From positions 1 through 17,974 of the forward strand of contig CALZAG010000015.1 of the NCBI GenBank assembly GCA_945613045.1: DNA of 17,974 nt. The letters are read 5' to 3'. Below are positions 7,967 to 15,394 of the stretch, one piece after another. The stretch comes from an uncultured Clostridia bacterium. GTDB taxonomy: Bacteria > Bacillota > Clostridia > Oscillospirales > Oscillospiraceae. The notes beneath the pieces are model-generated. The model ran no database searches, was not told where the DNA came from, and saw nothing but the letters and a program-made list of their open reading frames with translations. Every line of letters starts with the position of its first letter. Positions within the stretch are counted from its first letter, which is position 1. Made by a program: the position numbers and the translations under genes.

Positions 7967-8179
7967 ATGATGCCGCTTACACTCGCAGACACCGGGCAGG
8001 ACAATACCGTTAAACGCATAGGCGGAAAGCCCGAGGTCCGCAGACACCTTGAAAATCTCGGCTTTGTGGTCGGCAGCAGTGTTACGGTCATAAACTCCAT
8101 CGGCGATAACGTGATCGTCAGGGTGAAGGAAGCAAGAGTAGCCATAAGCGCGGAAATGGCGCAGAAAATATATGTGTGA
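7967..8179 (+). CDS. feoA: FeoA-family iron transport accessory protein (first copy)
   Basis: 70 aa, the usual FeoA size, with an SH3-like beta-barrel pattern: MPLTLADTGQDNTVKRIGG, then RRHLENLGFVVGSSVTVINS and a final VRVKEARVAISAEMAQKI. FeoA is a small cytoplasmic protein that supports FeoB-dependent ferrous iron uptake. GAAGG lies 6-9 bp upstream of two adjacent ATGs (7967 and 7970), and either could start; the second gives MPLTLAD, the common FeoA beginning. It is the first gene of the operon under the dyad-flanked promoter and is followed 9 bp later by a second feoA. Confidence 0.93.
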   Translation: MMPLTLADTGQDNTVKRIGGKPEVRRHLENLGFVVGSSVTVINSIGDNVIVRVKEARVAISAEMAQKIYV

Positions 8180-8188
8180 GGTAAAGCG

Positions 8189-8410
8189 ATGAAAACTCTC
8201 AGAGATGTCAGTATCGGCGAAAGCGCCACGGTAAAAAGGCTCCACGGCGAAGGCGCGACAAAGCGCCGCATCATGGATATGGGTATCACCAGGGGCACGG
8301 AGATCAAGGTGCGCAAGCTTGCTCCGCTCGGAGACCCCCTTGAGCTCACGGTCAGGGGCTATGAGCTTTCACTGCGCAAGGCAGATGCTGAAATGATAGA
8401 GGTGGAATAA
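8189..8410 (+). CDS. feoA: FeoA-family iron transport accessory protein (second copy)
   Basis: 73 aa. It begins MKTLRDVSIGESATVKRLHG and contains KRRIMDMGITRGTEIKVRKLAPLGDPLELTVRGYELSLRKADAEMI, the standard FeoA pattern (MGI.RGT.., APLGDP, GY.LSLR). This is the more canonical of the two copies; the first is divergent and lacks the APLGDP and GY.LSLR sections. A GAGGT ribosome binding site overlaps the end of the first feoA. Its stop overlaps the feoB start by one base (TAATG), so translation is coupled to feoB, consistent with FeoA acting at the cytoplasmic face of FeoB. Confidence 0.95.
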   Translation: MKTLRDVSIGESATVKRLHGEGATKRRIMDMGITRGTEIKVRKLAPLGDPLELTVRGYELSLRKADAEMIEVE

Positions 8411-10566
8411 TGAAAAAGGAAATCAAGATCGCCCTTGCGGGCAATCCCAACAGCGGCAAAACGACGCTGTTCAATGCGCTGACCGGTTCGGCGCAGTTTG
8501 TGGGAAACTGGCCGGGCGTTACCGTTGAAAAAAAGGAAGGCAAGCTGAAAAAGCATGACGGCGTGACCGTCGTCGACCTTCCGGGCATATACTCCCTATC
8601 CCCTTATACTCTCGAGGAGGTCGTTGCCCGTAACTTCCTCCTCGGCGAGCGCCCCGACGCGATACTGAATATTATCGACGGCACGAACCTTGAGAGAAAT
8701 CTCTATCTGACGACCCAGCTCACCGAGCTCGGTATCCCCGTTGTTGTAGCCATCAACATGATCGACGTCGTCAGGAAAAACGGGGACGTTATAAACGTGA
8801 AGGAACTGTCCCGACAGCTCGGCTGCACGGTCGTCGAGATCTCGGCTCTCAAGGGCGACGGAGTCACGCTGGCGGCCGAGGCGGCCGTTGAGGCGGCAGG
8901 AAACGCAAAGACCGTCCCCATGCACACCTTCTCTGGCGCAGTCGAGCACGCGCTGGCCCATATCGAGGAGGTCACGGTACATAATATGCCCGAGGAGCAG
9001 CAGCGCTGGTATTCCATAAAGCTCTTTGAGCGCGATGCAAAGGTCATCGAGAGCCTGAAGCTCGACGACGCAACCCTTAAACACATTGAGCAGGATATCG
9101 TTGCAGCCGAAACCGAGTGCGATGACGACGCCGAGAGCATAATCACCAATGAACGCTACCTCTACATTGCCTCTCTCATGAAGGCCTGCTGCAAAAAGAA
9201 AAACGCGGGCCTGCTCTCGGCGTCGGATAAGATCGACAAGGTCGTCACCAACCGCTTTGCGGCTCTGCCCATTTTCGCTGCCGTCATGTTCCTTGTCTAC
9301 TGGGTCGCCATGGGTCCCTTCGGCTCCATGCTTACCGACTGGACAAACGACGTTTTAGGCGCGGAGATTCTTCAGGGCAATGCGGCGGCGCTTATGGAAA
9401 GCTGGGGCGCTGCGGACTGGCTCAGCGGCCTCGTGGCCGACGGCATCATCGGCGGTGTCGGTGCGGTGCTGGGCTTTGTACCTCAGCTCCTGGTGCTGTT
9501 TTTAATGCTCTGCATCCTTGAGGACGTCGGCTACATGGCGCGTGTCGCCTTCATCATGGACAGAATCTTCCGCAAGTTCGGCCTTTCCGGAAAGAGCTTC
9601 ATCCCCATGCTGGTCGGAACCGGCTGCGGAGTCCCGGGCGTCATGGCCTCCCGCACCATTGAAAACGAGCGAGACCGCCGCATGACCATCATGACCACCT
9701 GCTTTATTCCCTGCGGCGCAAAGATGCCCATCGTCGGCATGTTTGCGGGCGCACTGTTCGGCGGCAGCGGCCTTGTCGCCGTGTCCGCCTACTTCATCGG
9801 CGTCGCGGCCATCATCATCTCCGGCATCATGCTCAAGAAAACCAGGCCCTTTACCGGCGAGCCCGCGCCCTTTGTCATGGAGCTTCCGGCATACCACGTC
9901 CCCGCTGTCGGAAACGTTCTGCGCGGAACATGGGAGCGCGGCTGGAGCTTCATCAAGAAGGCCGGCACGATAATCCTGCTCTCGGCCATCGTGCTCTGGT
10001 TCCTTCAGGGCTTCGGCTTTGTTGACGGCAAGTTCGGCATGGTCGAGGACAACAACTCCTCTCTGCTTGCTGCCATCGGCGGCGCGATAGCGTTCATCTT
10101 CGCACCTCTCGGCTTCGGCGACTGGCAATCCACCGTTGCGACCGTGACCGGGCTTATCGCAAAGGAAAACGTGGTCACCACCTTCGGCGTTCTGTTCCAT
10201 GTCGCGGGCGAGGCCGCCGAGGACACCCCGGCTCTGTTGACGGCTGTGGCGGCTCATTACAGCGCGATCTCCGCTTACAGCTTCATGATCTTCAACCTAC
10301 TGTGCGCACCCTGCTTCGCAGCGATGGGCGCGATCAGGAGAGAGATGAACAACGCGAAGTGGACATGGGCTGCCATAGGCTATATGTGCGTATTCGCCTA
10401 TGCGGTCTCTCTGATCGTATATCAGTTCGGCGCATGGTTCATCGGCGCGGGCTCCGCTATCGGCACGGTCTGCGCGGTGCTCGTCCTCGCGTTCATCGCC
10501 TATATGCTGCTGCGCCCCTGTAAGGAGAGCGAAACCCTCAAGACCACGGCGGCTTTCGCAAGCTGA
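8410..10566 (+). CDS. feoB: Ferrous iron transporter FeoB
   Basis: 718 aa, normal for FeoB. The N-terminal G-protein domain shows G1 GNPNSGKT (residues 11-18), switch region VGNWPGVTVEKKEG (31-44), G3 DLPG (56-59), G4 NMID (116-119) and G5-like SALKGDG. A helical GDI-like linker follows. From about residue 275 come the membrane helices with the Gate motifs: LEDVGYMARVAFIMDR, MLVGTGCGVPGVMASRTIEN, CFIPCGAKMPI, and later GLIAKENVVTTFGV. These Cys- and Gly-rich segments form the Fe2+ path in the cytoplasmic membrane. The gene is complete, has no frameshift, and sits directly after two feoA genes and before a Cys-rich small membrane protein, a classic clostridial Feo arrangement. Confidence 0.98.
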   Translation: MKKEIKIALAGNPNSGKTTLFNALTGSAQFVGNWPGVTVEKKEGKLKKHDGVTVVDLPGIYSLSPYTLEEVVARNFLLGERPDAILNIIDGTNLERNLYLTTQLTELGIPVVVAINMIDVVRKNGDVINVKELSRQLGCTVVEISALKGDGVTLAAEAAVEAAGNAKTVPMHTFSGAVEHALAHIEEVTVHNMPEEQQRWYSIKLFERDAKVIESLKLDDATLKHIEQDIVAAETECDDDAESIITNERYLYIASLMKACCKKKNAGLLSASDKIDKVVTNRFAALPIFAAVMFLVYWVAMGPFGSMLTDWTNDVLGAEILQGNAAALMESWGAADWLSGLVADGIIGGVGAVLGFVPQLLVLFLMLCILEDVGYMARVAFIMDRIFRKFGLSGKSFIPMLVGTGCGVPGVMASRTIENERDRRMTIMTTCFIPCGAKMPIVGMFAGALFGGSGLVAVSAYFIGVAAIIISGIMLKKTRPFTGEPAPFVMELPAYHVPAVGNVLRGTWERGWSFIKKAGTIILLSAIVLWFLQGFGFVDGKFGMVEDNNSSLLAAIGGAIAFIFAPLGFGDWQSTVATVTGLIAKENVVTTFGVLFHVAGEAAEDTPALLTAVAAHYSAISAYSFMIFNLLCAPCFAAMGAIRREMNNAKWTWAAIGYMCVFAYAVSLIVYQFGAWFIGAGSAIGTVCAVLVLAFIAYMLLRPCKESETLKTTAAFAS

Positions 10567-10595
10567 CAACGGTTTAAACGAAAGGAGGAAACGTC

Positions 10596-10772
10596 ATGCT
10601 TGACTGGATAATACAAAATCTTGCAAACATAGTGATTTGCCTTGTACTCATACTTGCGGTAACGCTTGCCGTCGTGAAGCTTGTCAGGGACAAGAAGGCG
10701 GGCAGATCCTCCTGCGGCTGCGGCTGCTCCGGCTGTCCGGCACACGGAACGTGCAGCGGCAGGAAGCAGTAA
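10596..10772 (+). CDS. FeoB-associated Cys-rich membrane protein
   Basis: 58 aa. A strong AAAGGAGGAA ribosome binding site (10581-10590) lies 5 bp before the ATG. The product begins MLDWIIQNLANIVICLVLIL, giving one membrane helix (about residues 5-27). A basic stretch (KLVRDKKAGR) and a cysteine cluster SSCGCGCSGCPAHGTC (about 38-53) follow. Size, helix-plus-Cys layout and position 29 bp after feoB fit the FeoB-associated Cys-rich family (Pfam FeoB_associated). The cysteines could bind Fe2+ leaving FeoB, but the role is not established. It closes the operon just before the terminator. Confidence 0.93.
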   Translation: MLDWIIQNLANIVICLVLILAVTLAVVKLVRDKKAGRSSCGCGCSGCPAHGTCSGRKQ

Positions 10773-10777
10773 AGATA

Positions 10778-10809
10778 CCGGCGGGCGTGTGTGCGCCCGC
10801 CGGTTTTTT
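10778..10809 (+). terminator. Intrinsic terminator of the feo operon
   Basis: A GC-rich 10-bp perfect stem (CCGGCGGGCG at 10778-10787 with 10794-10803) closes a 6-nt loop and is followed by TTTTTT (10804-10809). It begins 5 bp after the stop of the Cys-rich membrane protein gene. Only 28 bp separate its T-run from the first possible start of the DUF3793 gene. Confidence 0.93.
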
Positions 10810-10837
10810 GTATAACTGATCTGAAAACTCAAATGAT

Positions 10838-11401
10838 ATGAGTATGGAGAATATGAGTGACGAGCTTATAGTACGGCAGTGCTCGCCGACGCTGGCAGGA
10901 CTGAAAACCGGAAATATGTTCTCGGCGGAATTTGAGTCCAAAGCCGGGACGATAGAAAGGATACGAAGCCTCAACCTCAGGCTCGCTCCGTACGGCCTGT
11001 GTATGATTCCTCTTCGTTTCATGGAGAAGCGGGTGCTCGTTTATATGTACAGCCCCAAACGGCTCAGCGAGGACCTTGAGCGGCCGCAGGTGCGTGAGCT
11101 TCTGCGCGGCCTCGGCTATGACCTGAGCTCCGCCGGCGGCTGCATAGCGCGTCTGCGCCGCCGAATGGGCGACGGCGGGGACTTCCCGCATGAGGTGGGG
11201 CTTTTTCTCGGCTATCCGGCCGAGGACGTGCGGGGCTTTATTGAAAACAGGGCGGCGGGCTGCAAGTGCCTTGGCTGCTGGAAGGTATACGGCGATGTAA
11301 ATGCGGCTAAAATGAGGTTTGCAAGCTTTGAGAAATGCACCCGCGATAACTGCGGCAGACTGCGCCGCGGCTGCACTCTCGAGCAGCTTATTTCACAGTG
11401 A
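10838..11401 (+). CDS. DUF3793 family protein
   Basis: Up to 187 aa and soluble. Recognisable family features are the N-terminal RQCSPTLAGLKTGNMF, the central DFPHEVGLFLGYPAEDVRGF and the Cys-rich CKCLGCWKVYGD, ending with FEKCT. The biochemical role of DUF3793 is unknown to me. The start is uncertain: ATGs at 10838, 10844 and 10853 are in frame. The last gives MSDELIVRQCSP, the usual family beginning, but its nearest GGAG is only 3 bp away, and none has an ideal ribosome binding site. No promoter fits between the feo terminator and the gene, so it probably depends on readthrough. Flavodoxin follows after 13 bp. This company suggests an iron- or redox-related job (inference). Confidence 0.88.
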   Translation: MSMENMSDELIVRQCSPTLAGLKTGNMFSAEFESKAGTIERIRSLNLRLAPYGLCMIPLRFMEKRVLVYMYSPKRLSEDLERPQVRELLRGLGYDLSSAGGCIARLRRRMGDGGDFPHEVGLFLGYPAEDVRGFIENRAAGCKCLGCWKVYGDVNAAKMRFASFEKCTRDNCGRLRRGCTLEQLISQ

Positions 11402-11414
11402 AAGGACAGAAGAT

Positions 11415-11843
11415 ATGAATAAGATCGCGATAGTTTATTGGAGCGGTACGGGAAACACCGCGGCAATGGCCGAGAAGATAAGAAAGGGTGCCGAGGACAA
11501 GGGCGCGAGCGTGCAGGTGTATAAGGCCGGAGAGTTTGAAGCGGGACTTATGGATGCGTTTGACGTTGTTGCCTTCGGCTGCCCCGCGATGGGCGCGGAG
11601 GGGCTGGAGGATACGGAATTCGAGCCGATGTTCGAGCCCTGCCGCCCGGAGCTTAGGGGCAAAAAGATAGCACTGTTCGGCTCATACGGCTGGGGCGAAG
11701 GCACCTGGCTGGAGATATGGGAGGAAAACTGTCTGGAAGACGGCGCGGACATCGTGGCCGACAGCCTTGCCTGCTGCGGCTTTCCCGACGGCGAAGCCGC
11801 CGAGGAATGCCGTGCCTTCGGCGCCGCCCTGGCTGCGGCATAA
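11415..11843 (+). CDS. Flavodoxin
   Basis: 142 aa, a short-chain flavodoxin, a small cytoplasmic FMN electron carrier. The FMN phosphate loop WSGTGNT (residues 9-15) follows the first strand MNKIAIVYW. FGCPAMGAEGLED matches the second FMN loop, and GSYGWGEGTW (89-98) matches the third, isoalloxazine-contacting loop. The frame is open further upstream, to an ATG at 11319 inside the DUF3793 gene, but the ATG at 11415 gives the canonical N-terminus. The ribosome binding site (AGGACAGAAG) is modest. Under iron limitation flavodoxin commonly replaces ferredoxin, so its place behind feo genes makes functional sense. The last codon and stop lie in a long hairpin. Confidence 0.93.
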   Translation: MNKIAIVYWSGTGNTAAMAEKIRKGAEDKGASVQVYKAGEFEAGLMDAFDVVAFGCPAMGAEGLEDTEFEPMFEPCRPELRGKKIALFGSYGWGEGTWLEIWEENCLEDGADIVADSLACCGFPDGEAAEECRAFGAALAAA

Positions 11844-11886
11844 GAATATCCCTGCTTTTTAGTTGAAAGCAGGGATATTCTTATGC
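11838..11886. other. Perfect 21-bp hairpin at the flavodoxin 3' end
   Basis: Arms 11838-11858 and 11866-11886 are exact inverted repeats around a 7-nt loop (TTAGTTG). The stem takes in the last Ala codon and stop of flavodoxin. Neither strand has a clean T-run after it (TGCTTCTATG on +), so it is not a textbook intrinsic terminator, though it lies between convergent genes and may act as a weak bidirectional terminator or mRNA 3'-end stabiliser. Confidence 0.75.
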
Positions 11887-11943
11887 TTCTATGATGATCG
11901 CTCTTACAGTCGAGCCGTCCGAGCTTTCAGATTTCGCGTCAGA

Positions 11944-11967
11944 GCGGCAAAAACATAGTTTTGCCGC
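11944..11967. other. Small inverted repeat downstream of the ABC transporter gene
   Basis: GCGGCAAAA (11944-11952) and TTTTGCCGC (11959-11967) form a 9-bp stem with a 6-nt loop, 34 bp after the ABC stop on the minus strand. No U-tract follows. It may help end the ABC transcript. Confidence 0.4.
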
Positions 11968-12000
11968 AGAGTCCGGGCTTCCCGTACGGGAGTTCTGCCG

Positions 12001-14952
12001 TCATTCGGTTCTGAGCGCGACGACGGGATCCTTGTTCGCGGCAAGGCGGGAGGGTATAAGTCCGGCCACAACGGTCAGCCCTATGCTTATCGCAACGAGG
12101 ATGAGCGCTGCCGCGGGCGGCAGCACCGCGTTTATCGAGTAAATGCCCGTAAGGTGATGCACGACGGCGTTTATTGGGATGCACAGGAGCATGGTGGATA
12201 CTATGCCGATGAGCCCCGCGCACAAGCCCACAATGAGCGTTTCGGCATTGAACACGCGGGAGATATCCTTTTTTGAAGCGCCGATGGCACGCAGAATGCC
12301 GATCTCCTTGGTGCGTTCAAGCACGCTTATATAGGTGATGATGCCGATCATGATGCTGGAAACGATGAGGCTTATCGCCACAAACGCGATGAGTACATAG
12401 GATATGACGTCGATGATGGTGGTGACGGAGCTCATGATGAGCGCGACATAGTCAGTGTAGCTGATCTGATCCTCGGTATCGACACTGTTGTTATAGTCCT
12501 CGATGATATCCGCCACCGCGTCCTTCGCGGCGAAGGTAGCAACATAGATGTTGACGCCGGAGGGAGCGTCGAGCTCGACGTAGCCCAAAGTGCGCAGGTT
12601 TTCTTCGTAGCTGGAGTCCGAGAAGGTTTCAGGCATGAGGTTATCATATATATACTTATAGCCCTCGTCGGTAAAGTAGCACTGGTCGAAGGCCTCGGCA
12701 AGGCTTGCGGTGGAAAGCCGGCTCATCTGAGCCTTGACGCCCTCGGCATAGGCCTTTGAGATCTGCTCGCTCATCATCTCGCGCATATAGCTGAACAGGG
12801 TATCGTCATCCATAGCCGACAGCATATCCGCGTACTCAGGATAGTTCTCGACAACGGCCTTTTCAATGTCCTCGCGTGATACGCCCTCGAGCTGTTCGTC
12901 GATCATGGAATCTATATAGGATTCGGGGGCGACGGACATATAGTCGATGTAAAGCTCCGCTTTTTTCGCGTCGTCGATTCCGGCACAGTAATCAATAACG
13001 GCCTGTTTGATCTCCTCCGAGGAGAGGACACGGCCGTTCTCCTTGAAGGGAAGTCCGGTGAAAATATCATGCTCAGCGTCTGCAAGCTGCTGCTGAACGA
13101 GTTCCTTTGCCGCTGTCTGCTCCACAACGTACTTAGTCAGAGCGTTGGTATAGCCGATAGCTCCGGTCATCATGCCGGAAACGGCATCGGCGTTCTGGCG
13201 GACAACGCCGACGATCTTGAGCTGGATACCGCTGCTGTAAAGCGTCTTGAGACCGAGGGCGTCGGCACTTATGTCCTTATATTCGCCGGTCGAGGGATCC
13301 TTCTGCCAGCAGTCGGCGGGGAGGATGAGACTGAAGGTCTTCTCGCAGACGTCGGCATAGCTCCAGCTCTCCATTTTTTCGGTATCGACCGATTTGCCGC
13401 TGATGTAGCCCGTCATGGCAGAGAGCATCTCGGAAGAGGACTTGAGGCCGAGGGCGTACAGCACAAGGTCTGAGACCTCGTTGTTCTCGTCAACGATAAG
13501 CACGACCTCATCGTAGCTCTGCGGCCATGCGCCGTACAGCACGTCGTACTGCTGCTGAATCAGGTCGCTGACAAGCCCGTCCTCGCCGGGCAGCATCTCC
13601 TGCCATACAACGAAACGGTTTTGTGTGCCGCTCATGCCGGAGGAGCTTAACATATCGTTCATGGAGGCGCTTACCGAGGCCTCGGCGTCGTCGCCGATGA
13701 TGCCCGCGCGCATCCTGCTCAAAAGGGTCATCACGTCCGACTTGACAATGTTGCCGTCGGCGTCCTTGGTATAGAGGTTCATGGGCAGATCGTAGGTGTA
13801 CTGAATGTTGGACACATTCTCCCGCAGCGGCGTGTCGCCCTCCATCTGTCCGTCAAGGAAAACCTTAAAATCGCGCAGGTTGTTTGTCTCGACCTCGGCG
13901 CTTGTCATGGTGTTCATCATCTCGTACATGATGGTGTTGCCGTAGACCGCGTCCCTGTCGTGCGCATTCTCATCTTTTTCCGCATTCACGCCCATAAGGC
14001 TGGTCATCAGTTCTGTCATATCAACGGTCTCGGCCTGAATGGATATGGGGTAGGAGGACAGGGTATCCTCCTGGACCTTGTCGATATAGTTGTTGACGCC
14101 TGTGGATATGGACAGGATGAGGGCGATGCCTATGATGCCGATGCTTCCCGCAAACGCTGTCAGGAAGGTGCGGCCCTTCTTGGTCATGAGGTTATTCAGG
14201 GAAAGCGACAGCGCGGTGAGAAAGCTCATGACCGTTTTTCGCTGGGAAAGCTCCGCCGGCAGGTCGTCCTCGGAGGAGTAGGGCATCGAGTCACCGGTGA
14301 TAAGCCCGTCCTTCAGGCGTATTATGCGGGAGGCGTAGCTGTCGGCCAGCTCAGGATTGTGGGTGACCATGATGATGAGCTTATCCCTGGAGATCTCCTT
14401 GAGTATCTCCATGATCTGGACGCTTGTCTCGGAGTCGAGCGCTCCCGTGGGCTCGTCGGCGAGGAGGATGTCCGGGTCGTTGACAAGCGCGCGGGCGATA
14501 GCAACGCGCTGCATCTGGCCGCCGGACATCTGGTTCGGCTTTTTGCTCAGCTGGTCGCCGAGGCCGACCTGCTCGAGCACCTTTACGGCCCGCTCGCGCC
14601 GCTCGGTCTTTGAAACGCCGGAGAGCGTCAGCGCAAGCTCAACGTTTGCCAGCACCGTCTGGTGGGGAATGAGGTTGTACGACTGAAAAACAAAGCCGAT
14701 GGAGTGGTTGCGGTAGGTGTCCCAGTCTCTGTCGCCGTAATCCTTGGTGGAGCGGCCGTTGATGATGAGGTCGCCCTCGGTATATTGGTCGAGACCGCCG
14801 ATGATGTTCAGAAGTGTGGTCTTGCCGCAGCCGGAGTGGCCGAGCACCGCCACGAACTCACTCTCGCGGAACTCGAGATCGATACCTTTCAGGGCATGGA
14901 CAGCGTCGTCGCCGACGGCGTAATCCTTGGTTATGCCTTTTAGCTTGAGCAT
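12001..14952 (-). CDS. MacB/FtsX-type ABC transporter, fused ATPase and permease
   Basis: 983 aa from the ATG at 14952 (MLKLKGITKDY), which has a GGGGGA ribosome binding site. The in-frame ATG at 14997 lies at the -10 box of the promoter and is rejected. The ATPase domain has Walker A GHSGCGKTT (38-46), Q-loop FQSYNL, signature MSGGQMQRVAIARAL, Walker B ILLADEPTGALD and the H-loop MVTHNPE. One membrane helix near 262-285 (SIGIIGIALILSISTG) precedes an external region of about 550 residues, followed by three helices near 843-876, 904-928 and 946-967. The VLERTKEIGILRAIGASKKDI stretch is the FtsX/MacB hallmark. Such type VII proteins usually act mechanically on the outside or export peptides and antibiotics; the substrate is unknown. 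No kinase or regulator adjoins it. Confidence 0.93.
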   Translation of the reverse strand: MLKLKGITKDYAVGDDAVHALKGIDLEFRESEFVAVLGHSGCGKTTLLNIIGGLDQYTEGDLIINGRSTKDYGDRDWDTYRNHSIGFVFQSYNLIPHQTVLANVELALTLSGVSKTERRERAVKVLEQVGLGDQLSKKPNQMSGGQMQRVAIARALVNDPDILLADEPTGALDSETSVQIMEILKEISRDKLIIMVTHNPELADSYASRIIRLKDGLITGDSMPYSSEDDLPAELSQRKTVMSFLTALSLSLNNLMTKKGRTFLTAFAGSIGIIGIALILSISTGVNNYIDKVQEDTLSSYPISIQAETVDMTELMTSLMGVNAEKDENAHDRDAVYGNTIMYEMMNTMTSAEVETNNLRDFKVFLDGQMEGDTPLRENVSNIQYTYDLPMNLYTKDADGNIVKSDVMTLLSRMRAGIIGDDAEASVSASMNDMLSSSGMSGTQNRFVVWQEMLPGEDGLVSDLIQQQYDVLYGAWPQSYDEVVLIVDENNEVSDLVLYALGLKSSSEMLSAMTGYISGKSVDTEKMESWSYADVCEKTFSLILPADCWQKDPSTGEYKDISADALGLKTLYSSGIQLKIVGVVRQNADAVSGMMTGAIGYTNALTKYVVEQTAAKELVQQQLADAEHDIFTGLPFKENGRVLSSEEIKQAVIDYCAGIDDAKKAELYIDYMSVAPESYIDSMIDEQLEGVSREDIEKAVVENYPEYADMLSAMDDDTLFSYMREMMSEQISKAYAEGVKAQMSRLSTASLAEAFDQCYFTDEGYKYIYDNLMPETFSDSSYEENLRTLGYVELDAPSGVNIYVATFAAKDAVADIIEDYNNSVDTEDQISYTDYVALIMSSVTTIIDVISYVLIAFVAISLIVSSIMIGIITYISVLERTKEIGILRAIGASKKDISRVFNAETLIVGLCAGLIGIVSTMLLCIPINAVVHHLTGIYSINAVLPPAAALILVAISIGLTVVAGLIPSRLAANKDPVVALRTE

Positions 14953-14996
14953 TCGGAAAGATTCCCCCAGGTGAGATAGATATATATAATGAAGCA

Positions 14997-15025
14997 ATTA
15001 TGGCCTTTTTTGCAGGCAAAGTCAA
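14997..15025 (-). promoter_or_regulatory. Promoter of the ABC transporter gene
   Basis: On the minus strand TTGACT (15025-15020), exactly 17 bp, then CATAAT (15002-14997). The predicted start near 14990 leaves a leader of about 38 nt before the ATG at 14952. Confidence 0.75.
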
Positions 15026-15063
15026 TAGAGGTCACAGAAAGTTCAGAAAGCTTACTATAAAAC

Positions 15064-15078
15064 AGGGGTCGGAGGTTC
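15064..15078 (+). repeat. Inverted 15-nt copy of part of the adjacent tRNA-Arg
   Basis: AGGGGTCGGAGGTTC on the + strand matches exactly the variable-loop and T-arm part of the minus-strand tRNA (15149-15163), in opposite orientation. Flanking bases do not match. It lies between the tRNA terminator and the ABC promoter. Confidence 0.85.
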
Positions 15079-15094
15079 TGGGTTACGGGTGAAT

Positions 15095-15126
15095 AAAAAA
15101 GCAGCCTGCACCATAGTGCAGACTGC
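15095..15126 (-). terminator. Intrinsic terminator of the tRNA-Arg transcript
   Basis: On the minus strand an 11-bp stem with one G-U pair (15126-15116 with 15111-15101) and a 4-nt loop is followed by TTTTTT. It starts 2 bp after the encoded CCA. Confidence 0.92.
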
Positions 15127-15128
15127 CC

Positions 15129-15205
15129 TGGCACCCACAAGAGGATTCGAACCTCCGACCCCTCGCTTAGGAGGCGAGTGCTCTATCCGGCTGAGCTATG
15201 TGGGC
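15129..15205 (-). tRNA. tRNA-Arg (anticodon CCT)
   Basis: 77 nt including an encoded CCA. Reading the minus strand: acceptor GCCCACA pairs with TGTGGGT (first pair G-U); D arm GCTC/GAGC; anticodon stem CTCGC/GCGAG with loop CTCCTAA, giving anticodon CCT, which reads AGG; variable loop GGGTC; T arm GGAGG/CCTCT with loop TTCGAAT; discriminator G. It is a single gene with its own promoter and terminator, lying between the ABC transporter gene and the nitroreductase gene. Confidence 0.97.
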
Positions 15206-15216
15206 ACAACGCAATT

Positions 15217-15245
15217 ATTGTAACTCAGCAAGGATAAATTGTCAA
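15217..15245 (-). promoter_or_regulatory. Promoter of tRNA-Arg
   Basis: On the minus strand a consensus TTGACA (15245-15240), exactly 17 bp, then TACAAT (15222-15217). The predicted start near 15210 is about 5 bp before the mature tRNA 5' end. Confidence 0.9.
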
Positions 15246-15356
15246 CATCGCACTAAGACGATTTTGTCGTCATGTTTCTGCCCGTTTGCCCGCAGTTTTT
15301 GATTTATGGTTTATCTCTTCTGAGTTCTTATCCGACATGCAATTCTTGAATTTTTA

Positions 15357-15365
15357 TGATATAAT
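15357..15365 (+). promoter_or_regulatory. Extended -10 promoter of the nitroreductase gene
   Basis: TGATATAAT, a perfect extended -10, about 125 bp before the start codon. No good -35 lies at normal spacing. A second -35-like TTGACA (15369-15374) sits just downstream but lacks a convincing -10. The stretch 15250-15345 shows nothing else I can support. Confidence 0.6.
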
Positions 15366-15394
15366 TATTTGACAAACAAAAAGCAGAAATATGT

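Noticed and set aside
9502..10257. 251-codon minus-strand open frame inside feoB
   Set aside because: Antisense to conserved FeoB membrane segments, with a composition rich in Gly, His and Asp typical of a shadow frame.
11319..11414. N-terminal extension of flavodoxin from 11319
   Set aside because: It overlaps the end of the DUF3793 gene and adds 32 residues before the canonical flavodoxin strand MNKIAIVYW.
13960..14613. 217-codon + strand open frame inside the ABC transporter gene
   Set aside because: Antisense to the ATPase domain with its Walker and signature motifs, and no independent start signal.
14953..14997. Upstream ATG at 14997 for the ABC transporter
   Set aside because: It coincides with the -10 box (14997-15002), so it would not be in the mRNA, and it has no ribosome binding site. 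The ATG at 14952 has GGGGGA.
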